Shown here: positions 25,923 through 35,308 of the stretch, one piece after another | How the letters are laid out: the number at the start of each line of letters is the position of its first letter | Numbering within the stretch: the first letter of the stretch is position 1 | From: Stenotrophomonas sp. UBA2124 | GTDB taxonomy: Bacteria; Pseudomonadota; Gammaproteobacteria; Xanthomonadales; Xanthomonadaceae | DNA length: 64,000 nt | Assembly (NCBI GenBank): GCA_002329155.1 | Contig: DCXY01000001.1 | Span: forward strand, 24,887-88,886 | Direction: 5' to 3' | Translations under genes and position numbers: made by a program | The notes under the pieces: generated by a model | The model's database searches: none | Told to the model about the DNA's origin: nothing | What the model saw: only the letters and a program-made list of their open reading frames with translations

Positions 25923-26645
25923 ATGACCCAGCCCGCCCTTTCGGTGGTTGTTCCCGTCTTCAACGAGCGTGACAACGTCACGCCGCTGGTCAACGAAATA
26001 ACCGCCGCCCTGCGGGGCCGGCTGCCGTTCGAGATCGTCTATGTGGACGACAACTCCAGGGACGACAGCCTGCAGGTGCTGAAATCGCTGAAGGCCGCCA
26101 ACCCCGAACTGCGCGTGCTGCACCACGTGCAGCAGAGCGGGCAGAGCACGGCGGTGCGGACGGGCGTGAAGGCCGCGCGCGCACCGTGGGTGGCCACCCT
26201 GGACGGTGACGGCCAGAACGACCCGGCCGACATCCCCAAGCTGCTGGCCGCGCGTGACACCGCCGAGGCCGGGGTGAAGCTGTTCGCCGGCTGGCGCGTC
26301 AACCGCCAGGACAGCGGCTCCAAGCGTTGGGCCAGCAAGTGGGCCAACGCCATCCGCGCACGCATGCTGCGCGATGACACGCCCGACACCGGCTGCGGCA
26401 TCAAGCTGTTCGAGCGCGAGGCCTTCCTCGACCTGCCGTACTTCGATCATATGCACCGCTACCTGCCCGCGCTGATGCAGCGTGCCGGCTGGAAGACGCT
26501 GAGCGTGCCGGTCAACCACCGCCACCGCACCGCTGGCGTATCCAAGTACAACAATTTCGGCCGCGCGATGGTCGGCATCCGCGACCTGCGTGGCGTGGCG
26601 TGGCTGATCACGCGCAGCAAGCGCACCGCGGTCGAGGAGACCTGA
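25923..26645 (+). CDS. Family 2 glycosyltransferase (dolichol-phosphate mannosyltransferase-like)
   Basis: A 240-residue GT-A fold enzyme. It begins LSVVVPVFNERDNVTPLV, then EIVYVDDNSRDDSL and PWVATLDGDGQNDPADIP, with the metal-binding DxD-type Asp residues. VPVNHRHRTAGVSKYNNFGR is typical of the undecaprenyl- or dolichyl-phosphate sugar transferases. It has no C-terminal membrane segments. Acting on lipid-linked sugars at the inner membrane is therefore likely, but donor and acceptor are unknown. The next gene starts two bases after its stop. Confidence 0.88.
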   Translation: MTQPALSVVVPVFNERDNVTPLVNEITAALRGRLPFEIVYVDDNSRDDSLQVLKSLKAANPELRVLHHVQQSGQSTAVRTGVKAARAPWVATLDGDGQNDPADIPKLLAARDTAEAGVKLFAGWRVNRQDSGSKRWASKWANAIRARMLRDDTPDTGCGIKLFEREAFLDLPYFDHMHRYLPALMQRAGWKTLSVPVNHRHRTAGVSKYNNFGRAMVGIRDLRGVAWLITRSKRTAVEET

Positions 26646-26647
26646 GC

Positions 26648-26983
26648 GTGGACTTCATGAACCAGTCGTTGCCCTGGCTGGAGTGGACCGGCGTCCACAT
26701 GTCGCCGTGGAAGCTGATCGGCCTGACCGGCGCGCTGATGTTCGGTGGCCGCTGGCTGGTGCAGTTCGTGGCCTCGCGCCGCGCCGGCAAGCCAGTGATC
26801 CCGCGTTTGTTCTGGTACATGAGTGTGCTGGGCAGCCTGATGACGCTGAGCTACTTCGTGTTCTCGGCCAAGCAGGACGCGGTGGGCGTCATCCAGAACC
26901 TGTTCCCGGCGTTCACCGCGCTCTACAGCCTGCGCCTGGACATCAAGCACCGCGGCTGGCACCGCGACCGCGCAAGCCACTGA
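26648..26983 (+). CDS. Small membrane protein with LpxB N-terminal-like (LAB_N) domain
   Basis: A 111-residue protein with about three membrane segments. WKLIGLTGALMFGGRWLVQF and FWYMSVLGSLMTLSYFVF are the LAB_N pattern, named after its occurrence at the N-terminus of some lipid A disaccharide synthases. It does not carry a synthase domain. GTG 26648 is preferred because GAGGAGA lies 7 bases ahead; ATG 26657 is the alternative. Such proteins are often encoded next to GT2 transferases, as here, and probably help modify a lipid-linked sugar. Confidence 0.85.
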   Translation: MDFMNQSLPWLEWTGVHMSPWKLIGLTGALMFGGRWLVQFVASRRAGKPVIPRLFWYMSVLGSLMTLSYFVFSAKQDAVGVIQNLFPAFTALYSLRLDIKHRGWHRDRASH

Positions 26984-27078
26984 AATCGGCAGGTTTGGCG
27001 ACTTAATTGGTCTAGGTGGGGCGGTGCATTCAATGCGATGATCGGGGAGTACCTGTCTTCATCCGGGGAATCCTGACC

Positions 27079-28860
27079 GTGAAATCATCGTTGACCGCAG
27101 CCCTGCTGCTCGCTCTTGGCCTGAGCGCCACGCCCGCCTTCGCCGCCAACCAGGCCGCACCTGCCACGCTCGCCGCGCACAGCGCCGATGCGCAGTTCAA
27201 GGCCATCTACGAAAAGGAATGGGCCTGGCGCCAGAGTGGCGGTGGCGAGGCCAGCGAGGACAGTGACGCACCGGCCAACGCGGCCAAGCTGCCGGATGTG
27301 AGCGCGCAGGCCCAGCAGGAACGGCTGAAGGTGTGGGATGACGTGCTCACCCAGCTAAAGGCCGTGGACACCAAGGCGCTTTCGCCCGACAACCAGGTCA
27401 ACTACGCCATCTACAAGTACCAGGTGGAGAACCTGGCCGACGAGGTGCGCCTGCGCGCCTACGAGATGCCGTTCAACTCGGACTCCTCGTTCTGGTCCAA
27501 CCTGGGCTTCATGGCCCGGCGTGAAATGAAGACCGTGCAGGACTACCGCAACTACATTGCACGCCTGAACGATGTGCCGCGCTACTTCGACCAGCAGATG
27601 GTCAACATGCGCGCCGGCCTGGAACGTGGCTTCAGCGTGCCGCGCGCCGTGCTGGAAGGGCGTGATGTCTCCATCTCCACCGTGGCCCAGCTGAAGGACC
27701 CCACCGAGTCGCCGCTGTACGCACCGCTGAAGAAGCTGCCGGCCAGCATCCCCGCCGCCGAGCAGCAGAAGCTGCAGGACGAGGCGAAGCAGGCCATCAG
27801 CGGCAGCGTGGTGCCGGCCTTCGGCAAGCTGCTGTCGTTCTTCCGCGAGGAATACGTGCCTAAGGCGCGCACCACCCTGGCCGCGGAGAAGATGCCCGAC
27901 GGCAAGGCGTTCTACCGCCAGCAGATCCGCGAATACACCACGCTGGACATGAGCCCGCAGCAGATCCACGCGCAGGGCCTGGCCGAGGTGAGCCGCATCC
28001 AGAAGGAGATGAACACCATCATCGACACGCTGGGCTTCACCGGCAACAGCAAGGAAACGCGCTTCGCTGATTTCCTGCAGTTCCTGCGCACCGACCCGCA
28101 GTTCTACGCCAAGACGCCCGAGGAACTGCTGTGGCGCGCGGCGTGGATTTCCAAGCGCGTGGATGGCGTGATCGGCAAATACATGACCCTGCCGCGCGCG
28201 CGCTTCACCATCATCCCGGTGCCGCCGGACATCGCCCCGTTCTGGACCGCAGGCCGTGGCGGCATGGGCACCTACTGGGTCAACACCTACAACCTGCCGG
28301 CACGCCCGCTGTACAACCTGCCGGCGCTGACCCTGCACGAATCCGACCCGGGCCACGCGCTGCAGGGCGCGCTTGCCGCCGAGCAGGGCGAGCAGCCCGA
28401 GTTCCGCCGCAGCAACTACATTTCCGCCTATGGCGAAGGCTGGGGCCTGTACAGCGAGAAGCTGGGCGTGGAGATGGGCATCTATGAAACGCCGTACGAG
28501 GACTTCGGCCGCCTGACCTATGAAATGTGGCGTGCCTGCCGCCTGGTCATCGACACCGGCGTGCACCACTACGGCTGGGACCGCGACCGCGCCATCGCCT
28601 ACCTGCGCGACCACACCGCGCTGAGCGAGCATGAAGTGACCACCGAGGTGGACCGCTACATCTCCTGGCCGGCGCAGGCGCTGAGTTACAAGCTGGGCGA
28701 GATCACCATCGTCAAGCTGCGTGCGCAGGCCGAGAAGGAGCTAGGCGACAAGTTCGACGTCAAATCCTTCCACGACGCCGTGCTCAAGCAGGGCTCGGTG
28801 CCGCTGCCGGTGCTGGAGCAGCAGATCCGTGCCTACATCGACGAGCGCAAGAAGGCCTGA
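27079..28860 (+). CDS. DUF885 family protein, metallopeptidase-like, exported
   Basis: A 593-residue protein with a signal peptide ending about PAFAAN (residue 22). The key motif is LHESDPGHALQG, an HExxPGH-type zinc site, with EGWGLYSEKLG supplying the likely third ligand. FWTAGRGGMGTYWVNTYNLP before it is also typical of the family. DUF885 members resemble carboxypeptidases such as M32, and are annotated as exported peptidases or lipoproteins; the substrate is unknown. The start is GTG 27079 with GGGGAA ahead; the frame is open to 27016 but the extension precedes the signal peptide and is not needed. Confidence 0.85.
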   Translation: MKSSLTAALLLALGLSATPAFAANQAAPATLAAHSADAQFKAIYEKEWAWRQSGGGEASEDSDAPANAAKLPDVSAQAQQERLKVWDDVLTQLKAVDTKALSPDNQVNYAIYKYQVENLADEVRLRAYEMPFNSDSSFWSNLGFMARREMKTVQDYRNYIARLNDVPRYFDQQMVNMRAGLERGFSVPRAVLEGRDVSISTVAQLKDPTESPLYAPLKKLPASIPAAEQQKLQDEAKQAISGSVVPAFGKLLSFFREEYVPKARTTLAAEKMPDGKAFYRQQIREYTTLDMSPQQIHAQGLAEVSRIQKEMNTIIDTLGFTGNSKETRFADFLQFLRTDPQFYAKTPEELLWRAAWISKRVDGVIGKYMTLPRARFTIIPVPPDIAPFWTAGRGGMGTYWVNTYNLPARPLYNLPALTLHESDPGHALQGALAAEQGEQPEFRRSNYISAYGEGWGLYSEKLGVEMGIYETPYEDFGRLTYEMWRACRLVIDTGVHHYGWDRDRAIAYLRDHTALSEHEVTTEVDRYISWPAQALSYKLGEITIVKLRAQAEKELGDKFDVKSFHDAVLKQGSVPLPVLEQQIRAYIDERKKA

Positions 28861-29030
28861 GGCCACTGGCCGTCACAGTGCCTTGGGCAGCTGCTTGCCC
28901 GGGGCCTGGCTGAAGCAGGGGCGCAGGATGGCTGCGCGGCGTGCCCGGGGTGAATGCAGGTTTTTCTGCACATCAGTGTCATCCTGATCTGCGATTGTGT
29001 AACCCCGCCCTTCGCCGCTAGCCTGCAAGG

Positions 29031-29414
29031 ATGCCGCGTTCCCTGCGCCACCGCCGCCTGTACCTGCTGCGCCTGCTGATGCTGGCGCTGGTGGGCCTGA
29101 GCGTGTTCGGCAGTTCGCTGGCCTCGGCGTTGACCGATATCCACATGCTGTCCCATGCCGATGCCGGCGTGGACGTGCATGAACACGACGACGCCACCCT
29201 GAGTGTCACCCCCGGCGATGAAGACAGCGCCAGTGCGCTGCTGCATGCGCTGGTGCACTGCACCGACTGCCACGGCCACGGTGGCGTGCTGCCGGTGCCG
29301 GCACTTGCCTGGCAGGTGGCGCCGCCGCCCGCCCAGCAGATGCCTGCGGTGCAGGCATCGCAATGTGCCTCGCAGCCCGCCGAGAGCCTGTTCCGCCCCC
29401 CGATAGCCGCCTGA
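29031..29414 (+). CDS. Small exported protein at the head of the metal-efflux operon (CzcI-like)
   Basis: A 127-residue protein with an N-terminal signal or membrane segment (LLRLLMLALVGLSVFGSSLASAL). The rest is rich in His, Cys and Asp (DIHMLSHADAGVDVHEHDD, LVHCTDCHGHGG), which suggests metal binding in the periplasm. It occupies the place that czcI or cusF-like genes have in other metal-efflux operons. The sequence itself does not identify it, so the CzcI link rests on context. It is followed after 54 bases by the TolC-family gene. Confidence 0.6.
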   Translation: MPRSLRHRRLYLLRLLMLALVGLSVFGSSLASALTDIHMLSHADAGVDVHEHDDATLSVTPGDEDSASALLHALVHCTDCHGHGGVLPVPALAWQVAPPPAQQMPAVQASQCASQPAESLFRPPIAA

Positions 29415-29468
29415 CGTCCCGGCCCCCTGGCCGGCCCTCACGTCTGACCCTGCTATCTGGAGATTCCC

Positions 29469-30749
29469 ATGTGGATGCGCCTGGCGGCGATTGCCGCCTT
29501 TGCGCTGGTGCCGCGCGTGCATGCGCAGGTGCCAGCGTCCCCTGTTGCCCTTACCTTGGACGCGGCCATTGCCCGCGTCGCTGAAAGACACCCCGAGCTG
29601 CAGCTGATCGATGCGCAGCGCCCGCTGCTGCAGGCGCGTGCCGATGCCGCTGCACTGCGCCCCGCCATGACCCTGGGCGTGGAAGTCGAGAACCTGCTGG
29701 GCCGTGGCGACAGCCGTGGCCTGCAGGGCGTGGAAACCACAGTGAGCCTGTCCGGTGTGCTGGAGCGCGGCGGCAAGCTTGATGCGCGGCGCCTGCTGGC
29801 ACAGGCCAACCTCGACGCACTTGCACCGCAACGCGCCACCGCACGCCTCGACCTGCTGGCCGAAACCGCGCGCCGCTACCTGGCCGTTGCCCGTGCGCAG
29901 GCGGCGCTGCGCATCGCCGCGGAAGACATCGAGCAGCGGCGCAGGGCGGTGAGCGCCACCCGTCAGCGTCTACAGGCCGGTGCCTCGCCCGAATCGGTGC
30001 TGTTCACCGCGCAGGCCATGCTCGCGCAGGCCGAACTCGACCGCGACCGTGCCACCACCGAGGCTGCATCCGCGCGGATCGCACTGGCCGCGCTGTGGGG
30101 CGAGCGCGAACCGGACTTCGATCAGGTCACCGGTGAACCCCTGCAGCTTCCGCCGCTGGCCGGTTTCAACCAGTTGGCCGAGCAGCTGCGTGCGGCACCT
30201 GAACTGGCCGAACTGCTGGGCGAGGAACGCATCGCACAGGCGCAGCTGCAGCTTGCGCGCACCGCCGGCCGCCCCGACTGGAGCTGGCAGGCCGGTGTGC
30301 GTGACAGCCGTGCCGAAGGCAGCACCTCGCTGGTGGCCGGTTTCAGCCTGCCGCTGGGCAGTGCGCGCCGCGCCGCGCCGGACATCCGCGAGGCCGAGGC
30401 TGGTCTGGCACTGCTGCCGTACCAGCGGCAGGCACGTCAGCAGCAGCTTTACGCCACGCTGGCCGAGGCGCATGGCCGCCATGCGGGTGCGCGCCTGGAA
30501 GTGGAGCGCATGCAGCGCGACGTGCTGCCGCAGCTGGCCAAGGCCGAGCGCGCCGCCGAGCACGCATGGCGTGCGGGTGCGGCCAGCTACATGGAGTGGG
30601 CGCAGCTGCAGGCGTTGCGCATCGAAGCGCGCCAGCGCCAGCTCGACGCCGCCATCGCTGCCCACACCGCCCTTATCGAAATCCAGCGCCTGACCGGCCA
30701 GCCGATGCTGGCCACCAGCGCGCCCGTCGCCACGGAGAGCGCACGATGA
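29469..30749 (+). CDS. TolC-family outer-membrane channel of a metal-efflux system (CzcC-like)
   Basis: A 426-residue protein with signal peptide (ending about VHAQV). It contains two long alternating Ala/Arg/Gln-rich helices of the outer-membrane efflux family: LTLDAAIARVAERHPELQL at the start and QRTARLDLLAETARRYLAVA-like repeats later. LVAGFSLPLGSARRAAPDIR is the repeat of the strand-helix unit. It would form the exit duct for the CzcB/CzcA pump. GGAG precedes ATG 29469. Its stop overlaps the adaptor gene by four bases (ATGA). Confidence 0.88.
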   Translation: MWMRLAAIAAFALVPRVHAQVPASPVALTLDAAIARVAERHPELQLIDAQRPLLQARADAAALRPAMTLGVEVENLLGRGDSRGLQGVETTVSLSGVLERGGKLDARRLLAQANLDALAPQRATARLDLLAETARRYLAVARAQAALRIAAEDIEQRRRAVSATRQRLQAGASPESVLFTAQAMLAQAELDRDRATTEAASARIALAALWGEREPDFDQVTGEPLQLPPLAGFNQLAEQLRAAPELAELLGEERIAQAQLQLARTAGRPDWSWQAGVRDSRAEGSTSLVAGFSLPLGSARRAAPDIREAEAGLALLPYQRQARQQQLYATLAEAHGRHAGARLEVERMQRDVLPQLAKAERAAEHAWRAGAASYMEWAQLQALRIEARQRQLDAAIAAHTALIEIQRLTGQPMLATSAPVATESAR

Positions 30750-31759
30750 AGCACATCCCCCTGAAATCCTGCATCGCCCTGTTGCTGGCGCTAACGCTGA
30801 CTGCATGTGGCGACAAGGCGCACGGTGAAGCGGAACATGCGCATGAAGATGCCGCCGCCAGTGCCGAAGACACGCACGCGGAAGACGTACATGGCGAGGA
30901 CGAGCACGGCGAGGACGAGCACGCCCACGAGGAAGGTGAAGCGGGCAGCACCACCATCAAGGAGGCGATGGCCGCGCAGGCGGGTATCGTCAGCGCACCG
31001 GCGCAGGCGGGCATCATCGCCGACGAGCATGACGTGCAGGGCCTGCTGACGCCGGTCGATGGCCGCGTGGCACAGGTGATGGCGCGCTTCCCCGGGCCGG
31101 TGCGCGCACTGCGCGCCAATGTCGGTGACCGCGTGCGCGCCGGCCAGCCGTTGGCCAGCATCGAAAGCAACCTCAGCCTGAGCAGTTACAGCGTCAGCGC
31201 GCCGATCAGCGGCGTGGTGCTGGCGCGGCAGGCGCAGGTAGGCATGGTGGCGGGCGAGGGCACACCGCTGTTCGAGATCGGTGACCTGTCGCAGCTGTGG
31301 GTGGACCTGCACATCTTCGGTGCCGACACCCAGCACATCACCGCCGGCGTGCCGGTCACCATCAGCCGCATGACCGATGGGGTCAGTCAGGCCACCACGC
31401 TTGAACGCGTGCTGCCCGGCACGGCCACCGCCAGCCAGAGCACCGTGGCCCGCGCCACCGTGCGCAACGAAGACGGCCAGTGGCGGCCCGGTGCTGCGGT
31501 GAAGGCGCGCATCGTGGTGGCCATGCAGCCGGCCGATGTCGTGGTGCCGCTGACCGCCCTGCAGACCATGGAAGGCCACGAGGTGGTGTTCGTGCGCGAA
31601 GGCGAGCGCTACAGCGCACGTACGGTGACGCTAGGCGCGCGCGATGCGCGGCAGGTCGAGGTCAAGCAGGGCCTGCGCGTGGGCGAGCAGGTGGTGGTGG
31701 AGCAGAGCTATGTGATCAAGGCCGACATCGGCAAGGCGGGGGCCGCGCATGAACATTGA
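30746..31759 (+). CDS. Periplasmic adaptor subunit of the metal-efflux pump (CzcB-like), lipoprotein
   Basis: A 337-residue membrane-fusion protein. A lipobox LTLTAC puts the lipidated Cys at about 21. Residues 26-65 form an Asp/Glu/His-rich run (EHAHEDAAAS, HGEDEHGEDEHAHEE) that probably binds metal ions in the periplasm. The barrel-sandwich domain is seen in GVVLARQAQVGMVAGEGTPL, and the beta-barrel near GDLSQLWVDLHIFGAD, typical of CzcB/CusB. The stop lies at 31757-31759 and overlaps the TTG that opens the next frame. Confidence 0.9.
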   Translation: MKHIPLKSCIALLLALTLTACGDKAHGEAEHAHEDAAASAEDTHAEDVHGEDEHGEDEHAHEEGEAGSTTIKEAMAAQAGIVSAPAQAGIIADEHDVQGLLTPVDGRVAQVMARFPGPVRALRANVGDRVRAGQPLASIESNLSLSSYSVSAPISGVVLARQAQVGMVAGEGTPLFEIGDLSQLWVDLHIFGADTQHITAGVPVTISRMTDGVSQATTLERVLPGTATASQSTVARATVRNEDGQWRPGAAVKARIVVAMQPADVVVPLTALQTMEGHEVVFVREGERYSARTVTLGARDARQVEVKQGLRVGEQVVVEQSYVIKADIGKAGAAHEH

Positions 31760-31791
31760 TCGCCACCACGCCACGCGCGGAGGGCGCCGCC

Positions 31792-34700
31792 ATGCTTGAG
31801 CGCATCATTCGTGCCGCCATCGCCCATCGCTGGCTGATGATGGTGCTGACCCTGGCGCTGATCGCCGTGGGCAGCTGGAGCTTCACCCGGCTGTCCATCG
31901 ACGCGACACCTGACATCACCAACGTGCAGGTGCAGATCAACACCGCCGCCGAAGGCTATTCGCCCCTGGAGACCGAGCAGCGCATCACCTGGCCGGTGGA
32001 AACGGTGATGGCCGGCCTGCCCAGACTTGAGCAGGTGCGTTCACTGTCGCGTTACGGCCTGTCGCAGGTGACGGTAGTGTTCAAGGACGGCACCGATCTG
32101 TACTTCGCGCGGCAGCAGGTGGCCGAGCGCCTGCAGCAGGTGAAGTCACAGCTGCCCGATGGGCTGGACCCGCAGCTGGGGCCTATCGCCACCGGCCTCG
32201 GCGAAATCTTCATGTACACCATCGACGCCGATCCAAAGGCACGCAAGCCCGATGGCACGGCGTACACCGCCACCGATCTGCGCACCCTGCAGGACTGGGT
32301 GGTGCGCCCGCAGCTGCGCAATGTGCCGGGCGTCACCGAGGTCAACACCATCGGTGGCTACCAGCGGCAGATCCACATCACCCCGGACCCCGCACGCCTG
32401 CGTGCGCTGGGCTTCAGTCTGGATGATGTGGCCGAAGCGGTGGAAGGCAACAACCAGAACGTCGGAGCCGGCTACATCGAGCGCAACGGCCAGCAGTTCC
32501 TGGTGCGCGTGCCGGGGCAGGTGGCCGGCATCAGCGAGATCGGCAACATCGTGCTGGCGCGCCGCGAAGGCGTGCCCATCCATGTGCGCGACGTGGCCAG
32601 CATCGCTGAAGGCCCGGAACTGCGCAGTGGCGCGGCCACGCAGAATGGCCATGAAGTAGTGATGGGTACCGTGGTGATGCTGGTCGGCGCCAACAGCCGC
32701 GACGTGGCACAGGCAGCCGCCGCCAGGCTGGAACAGGCGCAGCGCAGCCTGCCCGAAGGCGTCACCGTCACCGCCAGCTACGACCGCACCGCGCTGGTGG
32801 ACCGCACCATTCACACCGTCGCCAAAAATCTGCTGGAAGGCGCGCTGCTGGTGATCGTGGTGCTGTTCCTGCTGCTCGGCAATTTCCGTGCGGCGTTGAT
32901 CACCGCGGCGGTGATTCCGCTGTCGATGCTGTTCACCCTCACCGGCATGGCGCGCGGCGGGGTGTCGGCCAACCTGATGAGTCTCGGCGCGCTGGACTTC
33001 GGCCTCATCGTCGATGGTGCGGTCATCATCATCGAGAACTGCCTGCGCCGCTTCGGCCAGCGCACGCACGCGCTGGGCCGCGCCATGACCCGCGAGGAAC
33101 GCTTCGCCGAAACCGCCAGCGCCACCGCCGAAGTCATCCGCCCCAGCCTGTTCGGCCTGGGCATCATCACCGCCGTGTACCTGCCGATCTTCGCGCTCAC
33201 CGGCGTGGAAGGAAAAATGTTCCACCCGATGGCCATCACCGTGGTGCTGGCACTCAGCGGCGCGATGCTGCTGGCGCTGACCTTCGTGCCGGCGGCCATC
33301 GCGCTGTTCCTCGGTGGGCGCGTGCAGGAGAAGGAGAACCGCCTGATGCTGTGGCTGCGCGCGCGTTATGCGCCGCTGCTGGAACGGGCGCTGCGTCACG
33401 GCCGCTGGGTGGTGGGCGGCGCGACATTGCTGGTGATCGCCTGCGGCGTGCTTGCCACGCGGCTGGGCAGCGAGTTCGTGCCCAATCTGGACGAAGGAGA
33501 CGTGGCCCTGCATGCCATGCGCATTCCGGGCACCAGCCTGAGCCAGTCGGTGGAGATGCAGAAGCAGGTGGAAATGCGCCTGCTGCAGCTGCCGGAGGTG
33601 CACAAGGTGTTCTCCAAGATCGGTACGCCCGAAGTGGCGTCCGACCCGATGCCGCCCTCCGTCGCCGACACCTTCGTCATGGTCAAGCCGCGCAGCGAAT
33701 GGCCGCAGCCGCGCAAGCCACGCGCGCAGCTGCTGGCCGAGTTCGAGGCAGCGGTGGAGGAACTACCGGGCAACAACTACGAGTTCACCCAGCCCATCCA
33801 GATGCGCATGAACGAGTTGATCTCGGGCGTGCGTGCGGATGTGGCGGTCATGCTGTTCGGCGACGACATGGACACCTTGAACGAAGTGGGGCGCCGCATC
33901 GCCACCGCTGCGGCCAGGGTGCCCGGCGCGGCCGACGTGCGGCTGGAGGAAACCAGCGGCCTGCCCTTGCTGACCATCACCCCGGACCGCACCGCGCTGG
34001 CCGGCTACGGGCTCAACCCCGGCCTGTTGCAGACCACGGTGTCCACAGCGGTGGGCGGGCGCGTGGCGGGCCAGTTGTTCGAGGGTGACCGCCGTTTCGA
34101 CATCGTCGTGCGCCTGCCGGAAACGCTGCGCCAGGACCCTGCAGCACTGGCTGACCTGCCGGTGTCGCTGGCACCGGCACTGGCACAGGACAGCGCCGAT
34201 GAATCCAGCCGCAGCGGCGCATGGCGAAGCGGCGAAGCGCGCACCGTGCCACTGCGGGAGCTGGCGCGCATCGAAACCAGCGAAGGCCCCAACCAGATCA
34301 ACCGCGACAACGGCAAACGCCGCATCGTGGTCACCGCCAACGTGCGCGACCGCGACCTGGGCAGTTTCGTGGCCGAGCTGCGCGATGTGGTGGAGGCGGA
34401 GGTGAAGGTGCCGGCAGGCTATTGGGTGGATTACGGCGGCAGCTTCGAGCAGCTGATTTCGGCCAGCCAGCGGCTCGCGGTGGTGGTGCCGGTGACCCTG
34501 CTGCTGATCTTCGCGCTGCTGTTCTGGGCGTTCGGCTCGCCGCGTGATGCCGCCATCGTGTTCAGCGGCGTGCCCTTGGCGCTCACCGGTGGCGTGCTGG
34601 CGTTGGCATTGCGCGGCATTCCGCTGTCGATCTCGGCAGGCGTCGGCTTCATCGCGCTGTCCGGCGTGGCCGTGCTCAACGGGTTGGTGATGATCAGCTT

Positions 34701-34962
34701 CGTTCGCCACCTGCGTGAGGCGGGCCGTCCACTGGAAGCAGCGGTACGCGAAGGCGCGCTGGGCCGGTTGCGCCCGGTGCTGATGACCGCCCTGGTCGCT
34801 TCACTGGGCTTCGTGCCGATGGCCTTCAACGTCGGCGCCGGCTCGGAAGTGCAGCGGCCACTGGCGACGGTGGTGATCGGCGGCATCGTCTCCTCCACCG
34901 TGCTCACCCTGCTGGTGCTGCCGGTGCTGTACCGCTGGCTGCACCGGAAGGCGGGGGAGTGA
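31792..34962 (+). CDS. Heavy-metal efflux RND transporter (CzcA/CusA family)
   Basis: A 1056-residue inner-membrane proton antiporter with 12 membrane segments and two large periplasmic loops. The family signature in helix 4 is DFGLIVDGAVIIIENCLRR, with the coupling Asp and Glu residues of the zinc/cobalt/cadmium (HME1) group. ATG 31792 has GGAGGG at 7 bases and gives the normal N-terminus LERIIRAAIAHRWLMM; the frame is open from TTG 31756. It completes a czc-type operon (small exported protein, channel, adaptor, pump). Metal choice beyond divalent cations is inferred. Confidence 0.92.
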   Translation: MLERIIRAAIAHRWLMMVLTLALIAVGSWSFTRLSIDATPDITNVQVQINTAAEGYSPLETEQRITWPVETVMAGLPRLEQVRSLSRYGLSQVTVVFKDGTDLYFARQQVAERLQQVKSQLPDGLDPQLGPIATGLGEIFMYTIDADPKARKPDGTAYTATDLRTLQDWVVRPQLRNVPGVTEVNTIGGYQRQIHITPDPARLRALGFSLDDVAEAVEGNNQNVGAGYIERNGQQFLVRVPGQVAGISEIGNIVLARREGVPIHVRDVASIAEGPELRSGAATQNGHEVVMGTVVMLVGANSRDVAQAAAARLEQAQRSLPEGVTVTASYDRTALVDRTIHTVAKNLLEGALLVIVVLFLLLGNFRAALITAAVIPLSMLFTLTGMARGGVSANLMSLGALDFGLIVDGAVIIIENCLRRFGQRTHALGRAMTREERFAETASATAEVIRPSLFGLGIITAVYLPIFALTGVEGKMFHPMAITVVLALSGAMLLALTFVPAAIALFLGGRVQEKENRLMLWLRARYAPLLERALRHGRWVVGGATLLVIACGVLATRLGSEFVPNLDEGDVALHAMRIPGTSLSQSVEMQKQVEMRLLQLPEVHKVFSKIGTPEVASDPMPPSVADTFVMVKPRSEWPQPRKPRAQLLAEFEAAVEELPGNNYEFTQPIQMRMNELISGVRADVAVMLFGDDMDTLNEVGRRIATAAARVPGAADVRLEETSGLPLLTITPDRTALAGYGLNPGLLQTTVSTAVGGRVAGQLFEGDRRFDIVVRLPETLRQDPAALADLPVSLAPALAQDSADESSRSGAWRSGEARTVPLRELARIETSEGPNQINRDNGKRRIVVTANVRDRDLGSFVAELRDVVEAEVKVPAGYWVDYGGSFEQLISASQRLAVVVPVTLLLIFALLFWAFGSPRDAAIVFSGVPLALTGGVLALALRGIPLSISAGVGFIALSGVAVLNGLVMISFVRHLREAGRPLEAAVREGALGRLRPVLMTALVASLGFVPMAFNVGAGSEVQRPLATVVIGGIVSSTVLTLLVLPVLYRWLHRKAGE

Positions 34963-35041
34963 GAGTCCTCCACTGAAGGCTGTGCCCGGAACCCTTCCCT
35001 GCTGGTCTGCCTGATTAGCGTCGAATCTCAGCCGAGAGCCC

Positions 35042-35061
35042 CTCTCCCGCACGCGGGAGAG
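35042..35061. repeat. CTCTCCCGC hairpin repeat
   Basis: Perfect 9-bp stem CTCTCCCGC/GCGGGAGAG with an AC loop, followed by AGGTTGGGGTAAGGGC. It resembles the hairpin at 20738-20763. It lies in the 346-base gap (34963-35308) after the efflux pump gene, where I see no gene and no clear T-tract terminator. Confidence 0.6.
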
Positions 35062-35308
35062 AGGTTGGGGTAAGGGCAACGAAGTCAGGTGAAGCGAATG
35101 CGCTGCGGGTGGCGTCCAGAAGTGGACTTCAAACCCCCAAGCACCCATAGCGTCCTCATCCGACCCCTCGGGCACCTCCCCCAAAAAGGGGCTGCAGGTC
35201 GCGCACACGCAAGCTGATGGCTTCCAGCCGCCAGCAATACTCACGACAACGTCCCCAATCCACGCTTACGGCGCGACAATACCGGCAACCAGACACACCG
35301 GAACGTGG

